Below, one piece after another: positions 39,309 to 50,522 of a stretch of DNA of 64,000 nt (the first letter of the stretch is position 1; each line of letters starts with the position of its first letter). The notes beneath the pieces were generated by a model, which had not been told where the DNA came from, made no database searches, and saw only the letters and a program-made list of their open reading frames with translations. A program made the translations under genes and the position numbers. This DNA comes from Fulvia fulva (taxonomy: Eukaryota; Ascomycota; Dothideomycetes; Mycosphaerellales; Mycosphaerellaceae): positions 1,736,001-1,800,000 of the forward strand of contig NC_063013.1 of NCBI RefSeq assembly GCF_020509005.1, in the 5' to 3' direction.

Positions 39309-42189
39309 AGCAGCCTGCGCAGAAGTTTTGGCCTCGTGTGAGAGCCGCAATGCATCTCCCATGTCCAAGCAGAGAATCGTCAGCACTGAGTCGAGATGAC
39401 AGCTCTGCGCAGCTCGCTCGCGTTATGACAGGCAAAGCCCGACGTGCCCGGCTGGCGCTGCATTGCAAGTGTCCAGCAGGGTGGGTCAGCGTAGCAGCAG
39501 TACCACAAGCTTGTGTCGGAAGAGCGTGCCGTGCGTGCACCGATACCACGTTTGCTGGAGGCGCTGCACGCACCCGATGCCACACCTCCTAACTCGCGCT
39601 GGCAGATGGCGAATGACTGCGGGCAAGTGGCTACGAGCCAGGCGACTGACGTTCCTGGCGGCCTGCGTTCGCGCACGCTGCTGGTATGAACGTATGCAAT
39701 CATGCAAAGGGTCCACCGTCGGCGCTGCATGTTGCTACATAGTAGAGCTAGCAGAGCGGCTCCATGCATTGCGGAACCTGCAGACCTGCACGACGATATG
39801 GAGCTCGTCCGCCACTCATGCGGTCGATGTACTTGTGACCTCTCCACGCCACCTTGGCCCACCGTCGCCGAACGTCATCTCGACTCCGACACGGGTTCGG
39901 CTTCAAACTCAAGCAAATGAGCGCGCTTCGCTCGCCAGCGCTGGGAGCATGATGACATTACGCCGCGACGGCAGATACGAGCAGCCGACCTTTGCGTGTC
40001 CACAGTCAGTTATGCCGGAGGCGAATCGTAGCATATTGGCATTAGATACATGTATTGGGGATATGCGGCGGCCACGGCGGCAGGCATGATGAGCGCTGCC
40101 GTGCCTACTCGCACTCACGCATGGCCGCCGCCGCAGCAGGCTCCACCGAGGCATTAAACTGTTCGCGTGCACGAATCGCGAGTGTCAGACTGCTGCCACT
40201 GGCGGGTCTCAGCGGCTCGGAGGCTCTGACATTTCGGCCGACAAGCAAAACGACAGACCAGCCACTGCCACTACCCCAGAGAACATGCTTAGCGTCTGGA
40301 GAGATGGCAAGCTTACATGCAATTATGAGCCTCTGATTGGTCTCGCTTGCGAGCAGTTGGTCGTGCCACAGCGAGTTTCGTCCGTTGTGCACGCGGAAAG
40401 ACGAACGTGCAAAGTCAAGCGCCGCAACTTCGAACGTCGTGCGCAAGCGCCGCCGATCGACACCGTTGTGCAGCGTTTGTCACCGAAAGCAGATCTACTC
40501 TGCTGTCCATCATCACACATCCTGTCGAATATCCTTTCCATCTTCATGCACGCAGGCCCTCTGCAGGCCGCTCAGGAATGTCACCTGCCTACGCGAACTT
40601 CTCTAGCCGCGTCAGAGCACTGCAAACGCCTCGCGGCCACATCACGCCCGTGAAGCGCTACTGAGACTTGGCTGTGGAGCCCCAGACTGCGCTATCCACA
40701 CTCCCACACCGATTTCCGGACTCTGCCACATAACATTCGTGACGGCGCATTGCTTCTGCGCTCCACATCATCAGGGTCTTGGTCAGTAGCACGGCCATCC
40801 TGGCGCCATCACGATGTGAGTCAACGTTGGCGGCAGCGCAGTATTGAATGGCTGCAGCATAGTGCTGTGGAGATAGATGAGTGAGAAATAGATTGAAGTG
40901 GCCTCGGATTCGCCCTCGCAAACCTTGGTGATATTGCGAAACAGGCAACGCAATCCAGTGCTAGATCTGGCCTCTACACTGGCTGGACTCCGGACCTCTT
41001 GCCGGTTCTTCAAGTTGGAATGTACTGCGGCGGAGTTGTGTCTGTATCAGGTCAATATCTGCGAGTAACTCTCACTGTCGAACAATGGCGAAACGTGTAG
41101 GGAGGAACAGCTGAGGACCATTCAAGCCGGCGAGATCACGTTGTCTTGTGCATGAACGAGGTGGATGCCTGAAGGAGTGGTGGCTTGCTGCGTTGCTGAT
41201 GTTCGACTCATTTCCCGTTGCTGGCATCACAATCGACGATGCCCAGCTGTCGAAGTGACAGTCCTGCACGAAATCATGGGGAGCAGCAATCGCCATAGCC
41301 ATATGCGAATCACGGCTACTGGACAATGACAAACCTGTGAATCGGCATTATGCCCTGTGAATCTGCACTAAGAAGCACATTTTGCGTTCAGAGCATACGA
41401 GGTCCTAGTCGCAGCTTGCTGCCCCGCGATTTGGTGGGGAGCTTTTGAAGGAGCTCTCACATCTTGCGCGACTGACAGCGATGATCCCCGTAGAACTATC
41501 CGAGACCGTGCTCGCAGGTCGGCTTTAAGCAGGCCAGGACCACGAGGACATGATGCCTGCATGCCAAATGCTCGTGGCGCAGTCTGGTCGCATTCGCTGT
41601 TTTGGGTGAGACCCTGACTCGTGCTATGAACGGCAACAAGACCATGCTTCGGTGCAGCGCTGTTTCACCATCCATGAATTGCCACGCGGTTGCACAGAGA
41701 GTTGTTGAAGATCGGCTCATGCATTGCTGCGCGGAATGACGGCGCGGGCCAAGGCTCTAAGATGCAGACTGTGTATGGCCAAAGGCGAAAGCTGACGTCT
41801 GAGTTCCCATCTGGCATGCCGTTGGGGGTACCATTGAAGTCGCTATGGAGTCCACATGTCGTTGAGCATGGCAATATGCCCATCGAGCCAAGCTTCGGCG
41901 AGATTGTGGAGGCTGTGGAGCACTTTCTGGAGTACAGCTTCGCTAGGGAGATTGTTCCAGGACCATAAAGCGTTGCATGTGCTACTGAACGATCAAGACT
42001 GCGGATCAAGCTGGCGACCAGCTCCAAGAGACGACCCGCTCGTTCCGCTGCTTACAGGCTCACTGTATCCGCGCGACTCTTGCGAGGTTCAATGCTCGGC
42101 GATGACGGTGTGGCCTTTCATTCATGGCAACGTTGTTCGACTTTTTGTACACTCCGGATGGCGCACGGGCAGCGTCTTAGGAGGCTACC
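37964..42189. other. Gene-poor stretch of 4.2 kb
   Basis: The largest gap in the window. It includes the promoter and probable long leader of the transcription factor at its left edge. Many short overlapping frames occur on both strands, but none has a plausible domain, splice pattern or consistent codon use. One microsatellite is listed separately. No transposase, reverse transcriptase or terminal repeat is recognised. Confidence 0.5.
39263..39314. repeat. Compound (CAT)n-(CAG)n trinucleotide repeat
   Basis: About 11 CAT units (39263-39297) run directly into about six CAG units (to 39314). Open frames through it are poly-Ile/Ser, poly-Asp/Ala or poly-Met/Leu and are artefacts of the repeat. 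Confidence 0.92.
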
Positions 42190-42785
42190 TCATTTCTTGT
42201 TCTTCTTTTTCTTCTTGCTTCCGCCAGCGCTCTGTTGCGGTTGAGGGTCTCCAGTGATTGCATCTTTCACGCTGGAGACTACTTCTGCAGCTTTTTGTAT
42301 CACTGGCGCGTCCTCCATCGGTATGTCTGTGGTCGAGTGTTAGCCATAGCATACGACGGGTTATATAACGCTTGCTACCTTCTGCTTTCTCGGGAAGCGC
42401 CGCCATATGTCTCCCAACTCGACCAAGTCCGTGAATCAGGCGTCCGACTTCAGCCGCTCTGTCCGTCTTGAACTTCAGCACCACACCGGACTCTGGATCG
42501 TACGTCTTCAGCGTAAGTGTGGCTCGTGGTATGTGTGTTGCTGCGCCGCCGTCCTTCTCGTCCTGTTCGCCGTCTCCATCTCTCTTCCTTTTAAGCAGCT
42601 TCTGCTGATATTTCGGCGCGCTCAAGTGAGGGATCTTGTACTTGGTGGTGATTCGAGTCTAATCAATGGGTCAGTCAAGCCCGGAACCACGGCCCTGAGG
42701 CGTACTTACGCACCGTAGTAGGTCGCGCTTGCAGCAACAGCGACGTCTGGTGCTGCCACTCGTCGCTAGTGTTGAGGTTGACCAT
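42190..42785 (-). CDS. SRP21: Signal recognition particle SRP9-21 subunit
   Basis: Exons 42785-42714, 42658-42379 and 42326-42190 (introns of 55 and 52 bases, matching phases) give 162 residues, about the length of yeast Srp21. The N terminus reads NTSDEWQHQTSLLLQARPTT and across the splice TRITTKYKIP. The SRP9 fold then gives ATLTLKTYDPESGVVLKFKTDRAAEVGRLI and LGRVGRHMAALPE. The tail is lysine-rich (SKKKKKNKK), as in fungal SRP21. The protein binds the Alu-like part of SRP RNA, probably with Srp14, in co-translational targeting to the ER. It diverges from the C7orf25-like gene, about 200 bases away. Confidence 0.87.
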
Positions 42786-42989
42786 CTTGTCCAATGCAAG
42801 TGTATAGCAGAGTGTTGTCACGTAAAAGTCGCGACCTGAGGAAAAAAGTGTCTGTGCGGGCTTGGCGTGGCTTGCCCGCCAAAACCCCATGAGCCATTCA
42901 CTCGCAATCTTGCTATTGGAGCACGATACATGACTGCTTTGATTACTGTTAGCTTTCATCAAATTATGCAGCAAGACGCGAAAGGCGAA

Positions 42990-44558
42990 ATGGCAGACGT
43001 CAATGAAGTGGATGACGCTGAGAGTAATACCACCTTCGACATGCTCAGCGATCTGGTGTCTCGAGCGAAACAATTACAGGCGGAGCTCGAAGCCTTCCAG
43101 TCGCACCTGAAGAAGACTCGTCGAGAAGGCACAGTCGAGATCGCCCATTTCAGGTCCACAGTCTTCTCCGAGGCAAACGCTCTGGAAAGATTATCACGAC
43201 AACCAGCAAGCGAAAATACTACCCACATAGCGAGAAGCTCAAATCTACCATTTCTCGAGAAGGTTTGGATGCAAGCCAAGACATCCAAGCAACTGGTAGC
43301 TCTGCACAAGGTACGTGGTAATTTATGACGAGTCGTATGCTCCTGTGCGCACTTGGTACCTCTCTGACTCATCGATCAGCGTGTCTACTACAACTCTCCC
43401 GTGAAATCGCTGTGTCAAGGGCTGCATCATATCAATCTGGGCACCGATAAGCAGAGCAGTCCTCCCAAAGACAAGAAAGCGGCTGTGACTGTTGACACTA
43501 TCACGGAGTCCGGTCGACTTTGGACCAAAGTCTCGCTGGTCACCAACAACAGGCTCTTGTTCGATCTCGCGAAGCAAGGCTGGCAATCAGAAGGATCAGA
43601 TGACGATGACAGTGGCATATTTCCCGATGATGACGACGAGAGCGAGGTTCCTTTGGTCAGAAACACCAAAGAGCTATACCTTGCCTCGCAGTCATTCAGG
43701 GTACGCACGAAGATACCTCAGGTCCAGCTGATCTTGCCTCGCATACAGCTTGGCGAGACGAATCAAGTGGATGAGATTGTCGAGAAATGTAAAGCGATCG
43801 GCGTCGAGGTGATTTGTGGAGAAGACTCTGCGGCAGCTCCGGCTCTCGAGACCGCATTACATGCTATGGCCCCAGATCCTATGTCGAGCTTTACATCAAC
43901 GCTGAACATTGACTGCACCATTCTCTTGGCTCTGGTGTCAGAGTTCTCTCACTCAAAAGTCATCAAAGAACCCTGGTTCCACAAAGCCTTGCAACGCCAA
44001 GTCGAGATCGAAGGCAACGAGAATTTGCTACCCGCACTTCTCTATCCAGCGATAGTGGGACGCGAGCTTATCTGCACAGAGGAAGCCGCGAAGCGCATGC
44101 AAGAGATTGTGGACACAATAGGTACTCCCTCGGAGAAGGCTAGAACCGCACTACTTTTGCATCATGATCAGCACAAGGCGCAAACCGACATCATCGCCAA
44201 GATGCGATCGCTCTCAGCATATAAAGTTCCTGATGACTGGCGCCTTCCAGTACGAATCGTGAAGGAGGACCAGGAAGAGATCCGAGGACGACTACCCCAA
44301 GAGGCCTTGCAGATCAGCAAGTCCTTGTCCGATATCAATCGATCAGTATTCCTGTATGGCTGGGCAGAGGGCATGACCACGATCACCAGCAATCGGACGG
44401 TGGCGAAGCTGATCGAGAGCGACCTCGATAAGTACGACAACTTGGATGACTCTGTATTTCCCAGTATATGGCTGTGCCCGACTGCACGTTCCCTGGTCGG
44501 CAAAGAAAAGAGAGGCGCCAAAAAGCAGGTACGTCAAGAAGACGTTGCCCCAGCTTGA
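42990..44558 (+). CDS. C7orf25/UPF0415 (DUF1308) family protein
   Basis: Exons 42990-43310 and 43380-44558 (69-base intron, GTACGT donor) give 499 residues. In-frame ATGs at 42966 and 42930 are possible earlier starts; I prefer MADVNEVDDAE. The N-terminal third is helical (LVSRAKQLQAELEAFQSHL) and leads to LPFLEKVWMQAKTSKQLVALHKRVYYNSP. After an acidic spacer comes the DUF1308 domain: TLNIDCTILLALVSEFSH, ALLYPAIVGRELICTEEA, TPSEKARTALLL and FLYGWAEGMTTITSN. The domain resembles PIN-like folds in some classifications, and the Asp in LNIDCT is a candidate active-site residue. No biochemical role is established. It shares a short divergent promoter with SRP21. Confidence 0.83.
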
Positions 44559-46207
44559 GTTACATCAAAACATCCGACAGTCATAACTTGTCTGAGCTGT
44601 TTGATCAACCCGATGGCCTGCTATGATTGTTTGCCCGCATCCTAACACTCGACAGGGCAATAGCGAAGGCACTTGGCCGCTACCTGATCCGTTGCGGAGG
44701 GAAGAGCAAAGAAGGAACGGCTTGGATGTTTTGTCCTCAAGGGAAGGCACTCGAGTAGAAGACCTAAGGCCGAACGGGTACCCATGCGACGAAGTCATCG
44801 AGGCCAAGAATTCTGCGAGGCGAAACGCGGAGGCGGAAAGACAAACACAAATAGGAAAAGGTTAAAGAGTAGGGCCAGCACGCGTCAATGCCTTGCAAGG
44901 AAGATTCTGCGGCTCGTCTGTTGTGAGACTTCTCTTGTTGTGAGACTTCTCTCCTTGATGATCCTGCCTGGATATCCGCAGGGTGTCCTTAAGTGCTGTC
45001 TCTTCTACGCTGTCTACGAGGCAGAACGCGGTTTCCATCGACCATCTTGATGGTGCTGATATTCTCTTTGCGGTTGCAAAGCCAATCATGTTTCATATAA
45101 TCCAACGGAAGCCCCCAGCCCTTCTTCAATACCAGCAAAGGGATGCCTGTCGCAAGGCTGCAGAACCCTGCAATGACCAGGATCATGCTCAGATCCAGGA
45201 GCTCATCTGAGATCCTAAGCTCCTGGTGAATTCAATGCGCACCATAACAGCCCTATGCTTGGTATAGCTAAGGGTCCCCAATCAAGCCAACCTTTCAGAT
45301 CGCAGAAATGCGAGGGCTTCAAGCGGGTCGATCATGCACAGCTGAAGAACTCTGCTGGCCCTTGGCCCCTTAGGCGCTTCCCGCGGAAGATGTCACATAC
45401 AAGCTTTAGTGTCACCGTCGTGCTGTCGCTAGACAGTGACCAGGGCTCGTGGTACGACACGGGACTTTCCCTATACAGCACCCACGCCATGGATGATAGA
45501 GGCTGTACACTTGACATCCAACTTTTATAGCTCCAGGGCGAGGCTCACAGTGAGTGAGTGAGCGAAGCTGTGATGGCTGTATCGGATAGCTTGAACAGTA
45601 TACGAGATGTCGAGTTGGTTCGCAATGGGTGAAGCGTTCCCAGGCGATATTCGAGCTTGATGCTGGAGGTTCACAGCCGACACGGTCCAGACCGCGCCGT
45701 GCTCGATCCAACAGAACTTCACATTTTGATCGGAAGGTACTCGGTTGACCAACAGTCATTCCCTACGATGCGCTGAGGCACGGATCCGCGATCATCACCA
45801 CGAGTTACATTCCAGTTGCCGTTTACAAGCATGAAAAGGGGCGCAAACAATAAAGCGAGAATGGCACCATGACTTAGATGGCTTATATCCCAAGGTTATA
45901 CGTTATGCGAATTACTGCGAACGCTATCAATATGCAAGACAGTCCAGCTGTATACCATACAATCTATCGCAAAGCAATTCTCCATCACACGCGGCGCTAC
46001 AATACAATGTTCTTGCAACCCGATGATCAAAACTCCGCTCACAGTCATGCCTCCACCCCAAAGTACAGTTCCTCCTAGCCATTAAGACGTCCTGAAAGTC
46101 TCAATACCCCATTCTCGTACTCTTGCTAAATCAATGCGTGTTGTGTGACAAAGACATCCGACTTCAATCTCCAACGATCGCCAAGAACTCCCTACTCCAC
46201 CACAATC
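44559..46207. other. Intergenic region, about 1.6 kb
   Basis: 3' ends of the C7orf25-like and C2H2 genes. A 65-codon minus frame at 44989-45186 has one hydrophobic stretch but no recognised family. A short direct repeat (TTGTGAGACTTCTC twice) lies at about 44920-44953. Otherwise nothing seen. Confidence 0.45.
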
Positions 46208-47203
46208 TTAGTTGAAGTTGTAATCGGCAGCGCCATTCTCATCGCCGGGGTAGTCGTTCAGGTATCCATCAAAGTCAAATGGCGCAACGTAGTCGTTGAA
46301 CCCGCTCTGCTCGAAATCAAGATCGAAGCCGATGCCAGAATCTGGCCGCGCAGCTGCCGCGGGTTGCTTGACAGGCTGGCTTCCAACGCCACCGCTGCTC
46401 TCGACGCCCACCAAGCCATCTGGATCAGGTGTCTGTGTAGCTTGGATTTGCTTGAGCCGCTCGTCGAGCACTGACAGGGCGCTGAAGTCGAGAGTCCGAT
46501 TTGGCTTTGGTTGGCGGATGGCTGATGATTGCTTGGTGGCAAACGGCTGGTTGAGAAGGCTGCTGTTGAGGTCTCGGGTGCCGCTGGTGCTGATGACCTT
46601 TGGGAATACTGGATGCTGCTCTGGCACTGGAGCCTGCTGTGGAAAGTGCGCCTTGCAGAGCTCGCAACCACATTCAGCCCTGACAGGATCACCATGGGCC
46701 AAATGACCATGCGCAGCGAATGTATCCTTGTTGGGAAGCCATACCGAGCAGAGCCAGCAGAAGATAGCCTCAGGGCCAACAGTCTGTTGATCTTGTTGCA
46801 AAAGACGTGGATCGATATGGTTTGGATCGTTGCTGACGTTGATGTGGCTCTCGGATGGAGCGGGAACGACCGGCTTTGGTGCATTCTTGCGTCCTACGCC
46901 TCTCTTGATCGGGCGACGTCCTCTGGGGCCGACGTCTCTGAAGTATGTATGGATCGTTCTCTCGTGGCGGTACAGGCTCGCTGGCCGCGAAAACGATGCG
47001 AAGGTGCCATCTTTTTCGCAAAACTCGCATGCATGAGGTCGCTCGAAAGTGTGCGCTTCGCGTATGTGCTGATCGACGTTGTGCTTGCATGTGAACAACT
47101 TGTCACAACCTTCGTAGGGGCAGGGGACGTGCTTCGTGGCAACATAGTATCCAGCTGTAGCGGGCTGCATGACCGGCATGCTAGCGTTGTTGTTGCTGTC
47201 CAT
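46208..47203 (-). CDS. C2H2 zinc finger protein, probable transcription factor
   Basis: A 331-residue intronless reading from the first true ATG at 47203; the frame is open further upstream but only from a GTG. After a short leader come C2H2-type fingers: VPCPYEGCDKLFTCKHNVDQHIREAH, then HACEFCEKDGTFASFSRPASLYRHERTIH, with an atypical spacing in the second. A basic stretch (GPRGRRPIKRGVGRKN) may be a nuclear localisation signal. A further Cys/His cluster, FCWLCSVWLP...HGHLAHG, looks like another degenerate finger. The C terminus is acidic with aromatic residues (FNDYVAPFDFDGYLNDYPG), as in activation domains. Target genes unknown. Confidence 0.75.
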   Translation of the reverse strand: MDSNNNASMPVMQPATAGYYVATKHVPCPYEGCDKLFTCKHNVDQHIREAHTFERPHACEFCEKDGTFASFSRPASLYRHERTIHTYFRDVGPRGRRPIKRGVGRKNAPKPVVPAPSESHINVSNDPNHIDPRLLQQDQQTVGPEAIFCWLCSVWLPNKDTFAAHGHLAHGDPVRAECGCELCKAHFPQQAPVPEQHPVFPKVISTSGTRDLNSSLLNQPFATKQSSAIRQPKPNRTLDFSALSVLDERLKQIQATQTPDPDGLVGVESSGGVGSQPVKQPAAAARPDSGIGFDLDFEQSGFNDYVAPFDFDGYLNDYPGDENGAADYNFN

Positions 47204-48283
47204 CGCTACTGTTGTTGCGGTAGTCTTTAGTTGGAAGACTGTGCCGGAATGGAATTCGGTTTTGTTTGATCTTGTTGGAAGCCCTGTATCTGCAACTCGA
47301 GATGCAGTATGTAGCACGAGTTGGAACTGGGGAAAGATGAAGACGAAGAGGATCTTGGAATGGGAACCCAGGGTATTCTAAGAGTCCCCCAATAACACTC
47401 ACCGTGAATGTTCATTGTGTTGTTAACGTCTCGACAACCGAACAAGGGCATTGTGTGAATGGAGAACAAAGAGAAGTAAGTGAATATACTAATCCCACGT
47501 GACAACAAAGAAATCGTCCAACGACAATGGCATTGTACACTAAAATCAGGAGGTGAAGTCGGAAGATTGGTGGGTGCTACATTCGCATCCAGGATAGCAG
47601 TCGTGAGCTTCTCCGCGTGCACCAGAAACACGTCGGACAGCACCACAACGAGCACCACGCCAGAGCAGACCTACTGCCTTCGATGGGTCATTGCGGATAG
47701 TACGAGCGTATGCTTAGCTTCGCTGCGATGGATGGAAGTGTTGGGGCCGCACTGGGTCGACGAATCAGATTGGCGCAGGGAGTTGAAGAGGCAGGCACGA
47801 CAGGGACGTTGTCAGCGTGGAACCAGATGAGGCCGCACCTTTTCGTGCCCAGAGAAGTGCAGCCGATACGTACACACATCGCAATAGTCGCTACTACTGT
47901 GCTACCACACTGTCGTCTCTTGGCCCAACGAGGCGTTGGTGGGTGATGTGAAGCGAGGCGGCATTACCGTATTCCGTGTCGCAAGCCCAGGCCCATATGA
48001 CTCTTATGTGCCCACGAAGCATCTCAAGCTCTGGAGTATGGAGATCTGTAGATATAAGATACATTGAAGTGATGTTGCCGTCTCTGTTGTCTACCTTCAT
48101 GACCTGATGTCGAATGGTCGAATTGTGCCAAGCCCGGCATCCGGAGCTGTGGCCGCCGATCCGCTCGCGATTCTGCTCGATTATTGCTGCAGACATTCAA
48201 TGCACACCCTTCCTCCCTACTAATGCCACACTTCCAGCATCCTTCCCATCGAAGCTGTGAATCCTAGCCTGTCGAATGTGAAG
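47204..48283. other. Intergenic region, about 1.1 kb
   Basis: Promoter and leader of the C2H2 gene, then the 3' region of the PMP3-like gene. No further gene recognised. Confidence 0.45.
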
Positions 48284-48733
48284 CTAATACTTGGCCCGCG
48301 GAGGAGGGAGGTTGGGTCCTTGACGCGCAGGCGCCGCATACATCTCATCGCGATAATATGGCTGCCTCGAACCCGCATACACATTCGCCGACCTGCTCCT
48401 GCTCCTTGGTCGCGCAACGCCAGAGTCGTAGCTTCCACGTACGGGCGTACGAACACCACCGGTCGAATAGCTCCTCCTCCGTTCCTTCTTGATGCGGTGC
48501 CGCTGTCGCATGTTCGGGTATTCCAAGATCACGTACCAGGCGTGTACGATACCTGGGATCCAGCCGAGGAAACATAGTCCAATGTTTATGAGTAATTGCA
48601 CACCACAGCCATCGCGAATGAAGACTGCAAGAGGTGGGAGGAAGACAGCGATCACACCGAGAATCGCGCCGCCCTATTGCACTGTGAGCTATTGTCGTGA
48701 GGATAGGCAGCTGCGTTTACCTACTAAGACCAT
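48284..48733 (-). CDS. PMP3/UPF0057 plasma membrane proteolipid with long C-terminal tail
   Basis: A two-exon model, 48733-48725 (nine bases, MVL) and 48673-48284, gives 132 residues. It begins MVLGGAILGVIAVFLPPLAVFIRDGCG and continues INIGLCFLGWIPGIVHAWYVIL, the two-helix hairpin of Pmp3-type stress proteolipids. The remaining 80 residues are basic and rich in Arg, Ser, Tyr and Pro (SYSTGGVRTPVRGSY, PRSRSRSANVY), which is longer than in yeast Pmp3 (55 residues) but usual for a subgroup in filamentous fungi. Pmp3 affects membrane potential and salt tolerance. The first exon is inferred: a GTAGGT donor after MVL gives the right phase, while the next GT (GTAAAC) does not. Confidence 0.78.
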
Positions 48734-50522
48734 GATTGAGTTGTGACAGGCCGGTGGCTGATGTGAGCTTCTCTTCCAGCGGTATGATGCTTGCGAGAGC
48801 TTGCTAATGGGTGGATTGTTGTGCAGCAGAAAAGTGGGTGAAGATGGCAGGTGGTGTCAAGTTTCAGTTGTCTGACTTCATCGTCGTCAGCCTTCTTTTT
48901 CTTTTCACGCGGCCGTTACACCGGTCATAACTGCGAACATGGATACACTGACTTGCATAGCCACGCACGTGTCACATGCGCACTGACGAAATGCCAAGCC
49001 GAGTGACAGCCGCCTGGGTCCGGTGCGAAACCTGAGCAGGCTGAACGTAAGGTACATGTACTTGGACGAAGTGAAGTTTTGCGAACTGCAGGTGGCGATG
49101 CACTGCGAGGTGGCTTAAGCGCTCCTTCTTGATATCAATCAGGCATGAATGAACGACGATTCTCACGTAAAAGAGCAGGCATCGAATATGGATAGCGATA
49201 CCGCGCTACAAAAGTACAGAATGACTAAGAAAACAGATCAAGGCCCTACCTCGTGCCACAGCGTTAGTCGAGCCTTTCGTACTGGCTGCGCCTCTTCCAA
49301 CTGTCGAGCTGCCGGACGACATCGCGAGGTGCTGAAGCAAGAGCCTCGTGGATTTCGATGAGACGACTCTCGCGTTTGGGCGGATATGGAAGCGTTTGTA
49401 CTCGAACTTTTGGTCCGGATGTGACCTTCTGCTTAATCAATCTGTGTCTACGTGCCCAGCAGCTAATGCGGTGCAGTGGGTTGCTGGAAGATGCCATTGA
49501 GGGAGTCGTGGTTCTCGAGTGAAGGACGAGTTCGAAGTGGTAGCAAAGTTTACGAGAGTGACTGATCGTTCCCGTGTGGGAGAGGTGCTGTTGATCTATA
49601 TCTAGTCTCTTCTACAAGGTCCTCAAAGAATGTCTCCAAATAGGCATTGTACAAAGAGGCGCTTTCAACACCTTATTCCTGGACTCCTTTATGCTCGTTC
49701 GCCAAGAACAGAGCGGTATACCAAGACATTGTCATCAATCGTATCAAGCATAATCGGCAAGATCGAGGTGGGAGAAGTGCGCACGGCTGGCTGACCGCGA
49801 CAGCAGCTAGCTGATTACACCTGAAGACGCATCCTGCAGATGCCGATCAACGGCTTCAAACAGAATGGGACCTTGCAGTGCTCGTTTCAAGGTTCGAAGA
49901 GGACTCATAGTCGGTGGCATTGCTGTCTATCAGGAAAAGGAGGCATCGCCTTACCAAGAATGTCGAACAACACCAAGCAGCACGGCTGCGATTACTGCAG
50001 TGACCAGTCCAGGTACCTTACTGCGACATCCACTCGAGTTGTCGGGTCGGTTTCCTTTTTATGCGGATCGACGTGAGTAATGAGTCCTCGAAGCTGGGGC
50101 TTTTGAAGGGGTGGCGGCTGAATCGACCGTGCAGCATGTTCCGTTCAACGTAGCTGGTACGGCATGTGAACTCTGCTGGTACCTGCTTCTTGGTCAGCCT
50201 CACCCCGAGAACATTGTGCCTCACCGCAGCTCTCGCTTATGTGCCGAAAAGAATAATGCTTCAAGTGTTGAATTGGTCGTATAGACAATCGTTAAAATGT
50301 GGCTTCTTCGCCGCCCATCGCCCATATGCACAAGCCTAGCCCACTTCGCCGTGCAACTCCATTCTCCTTTCCCATTCATAAGCTCATAGCCCGTGCCGTA
50401 AGATGGCAGCAAGAAATCAAGAAACACAATGCCATGTTTCGCAGAGTTGGGTATCTTCCCGAGCACCAATGCCGACAAGTCAGTCATAACAATGCATCAT
50501 GTAACATATCCTGGACCCGATT
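48734..50522. other. Intergenic region, about 1.8 kb
   Basis: Promoter of the PMP3-like gene and 3' region of the Whi5-like gene. A 77-codon minus frame from an ATG at 49497 to 49264 is basic but unrecognised. Nothing else seen. Confidence 0.45.

Noticed and set aside
39183..39399. Frames encoding poly-Ile, poly-Ser, poly-Asp or poly-Met
   Set aside because: Translations of the CAT/CAG microsatellite.
44989..45186. 65-codon minus frame with one hydrophobic segment (MILVIAGFCSLATGIPLLVL)
   Set aside because: Short, no recognised family, no clear splice partner. Kept only as a remark in the intergenic entry.
47227..47658. 143-codon minus frame upstream of the C2H2 gene
   Set aside because: No family resemblance; it lies in the probable leader of the C2H2 gene and has no codon bias.
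49264..49497. 77-codon basic minus frame (MASSSNPLHRISCWARRH)
   Set aside because: Starts with ATG but has no recognised motif or supporting context.
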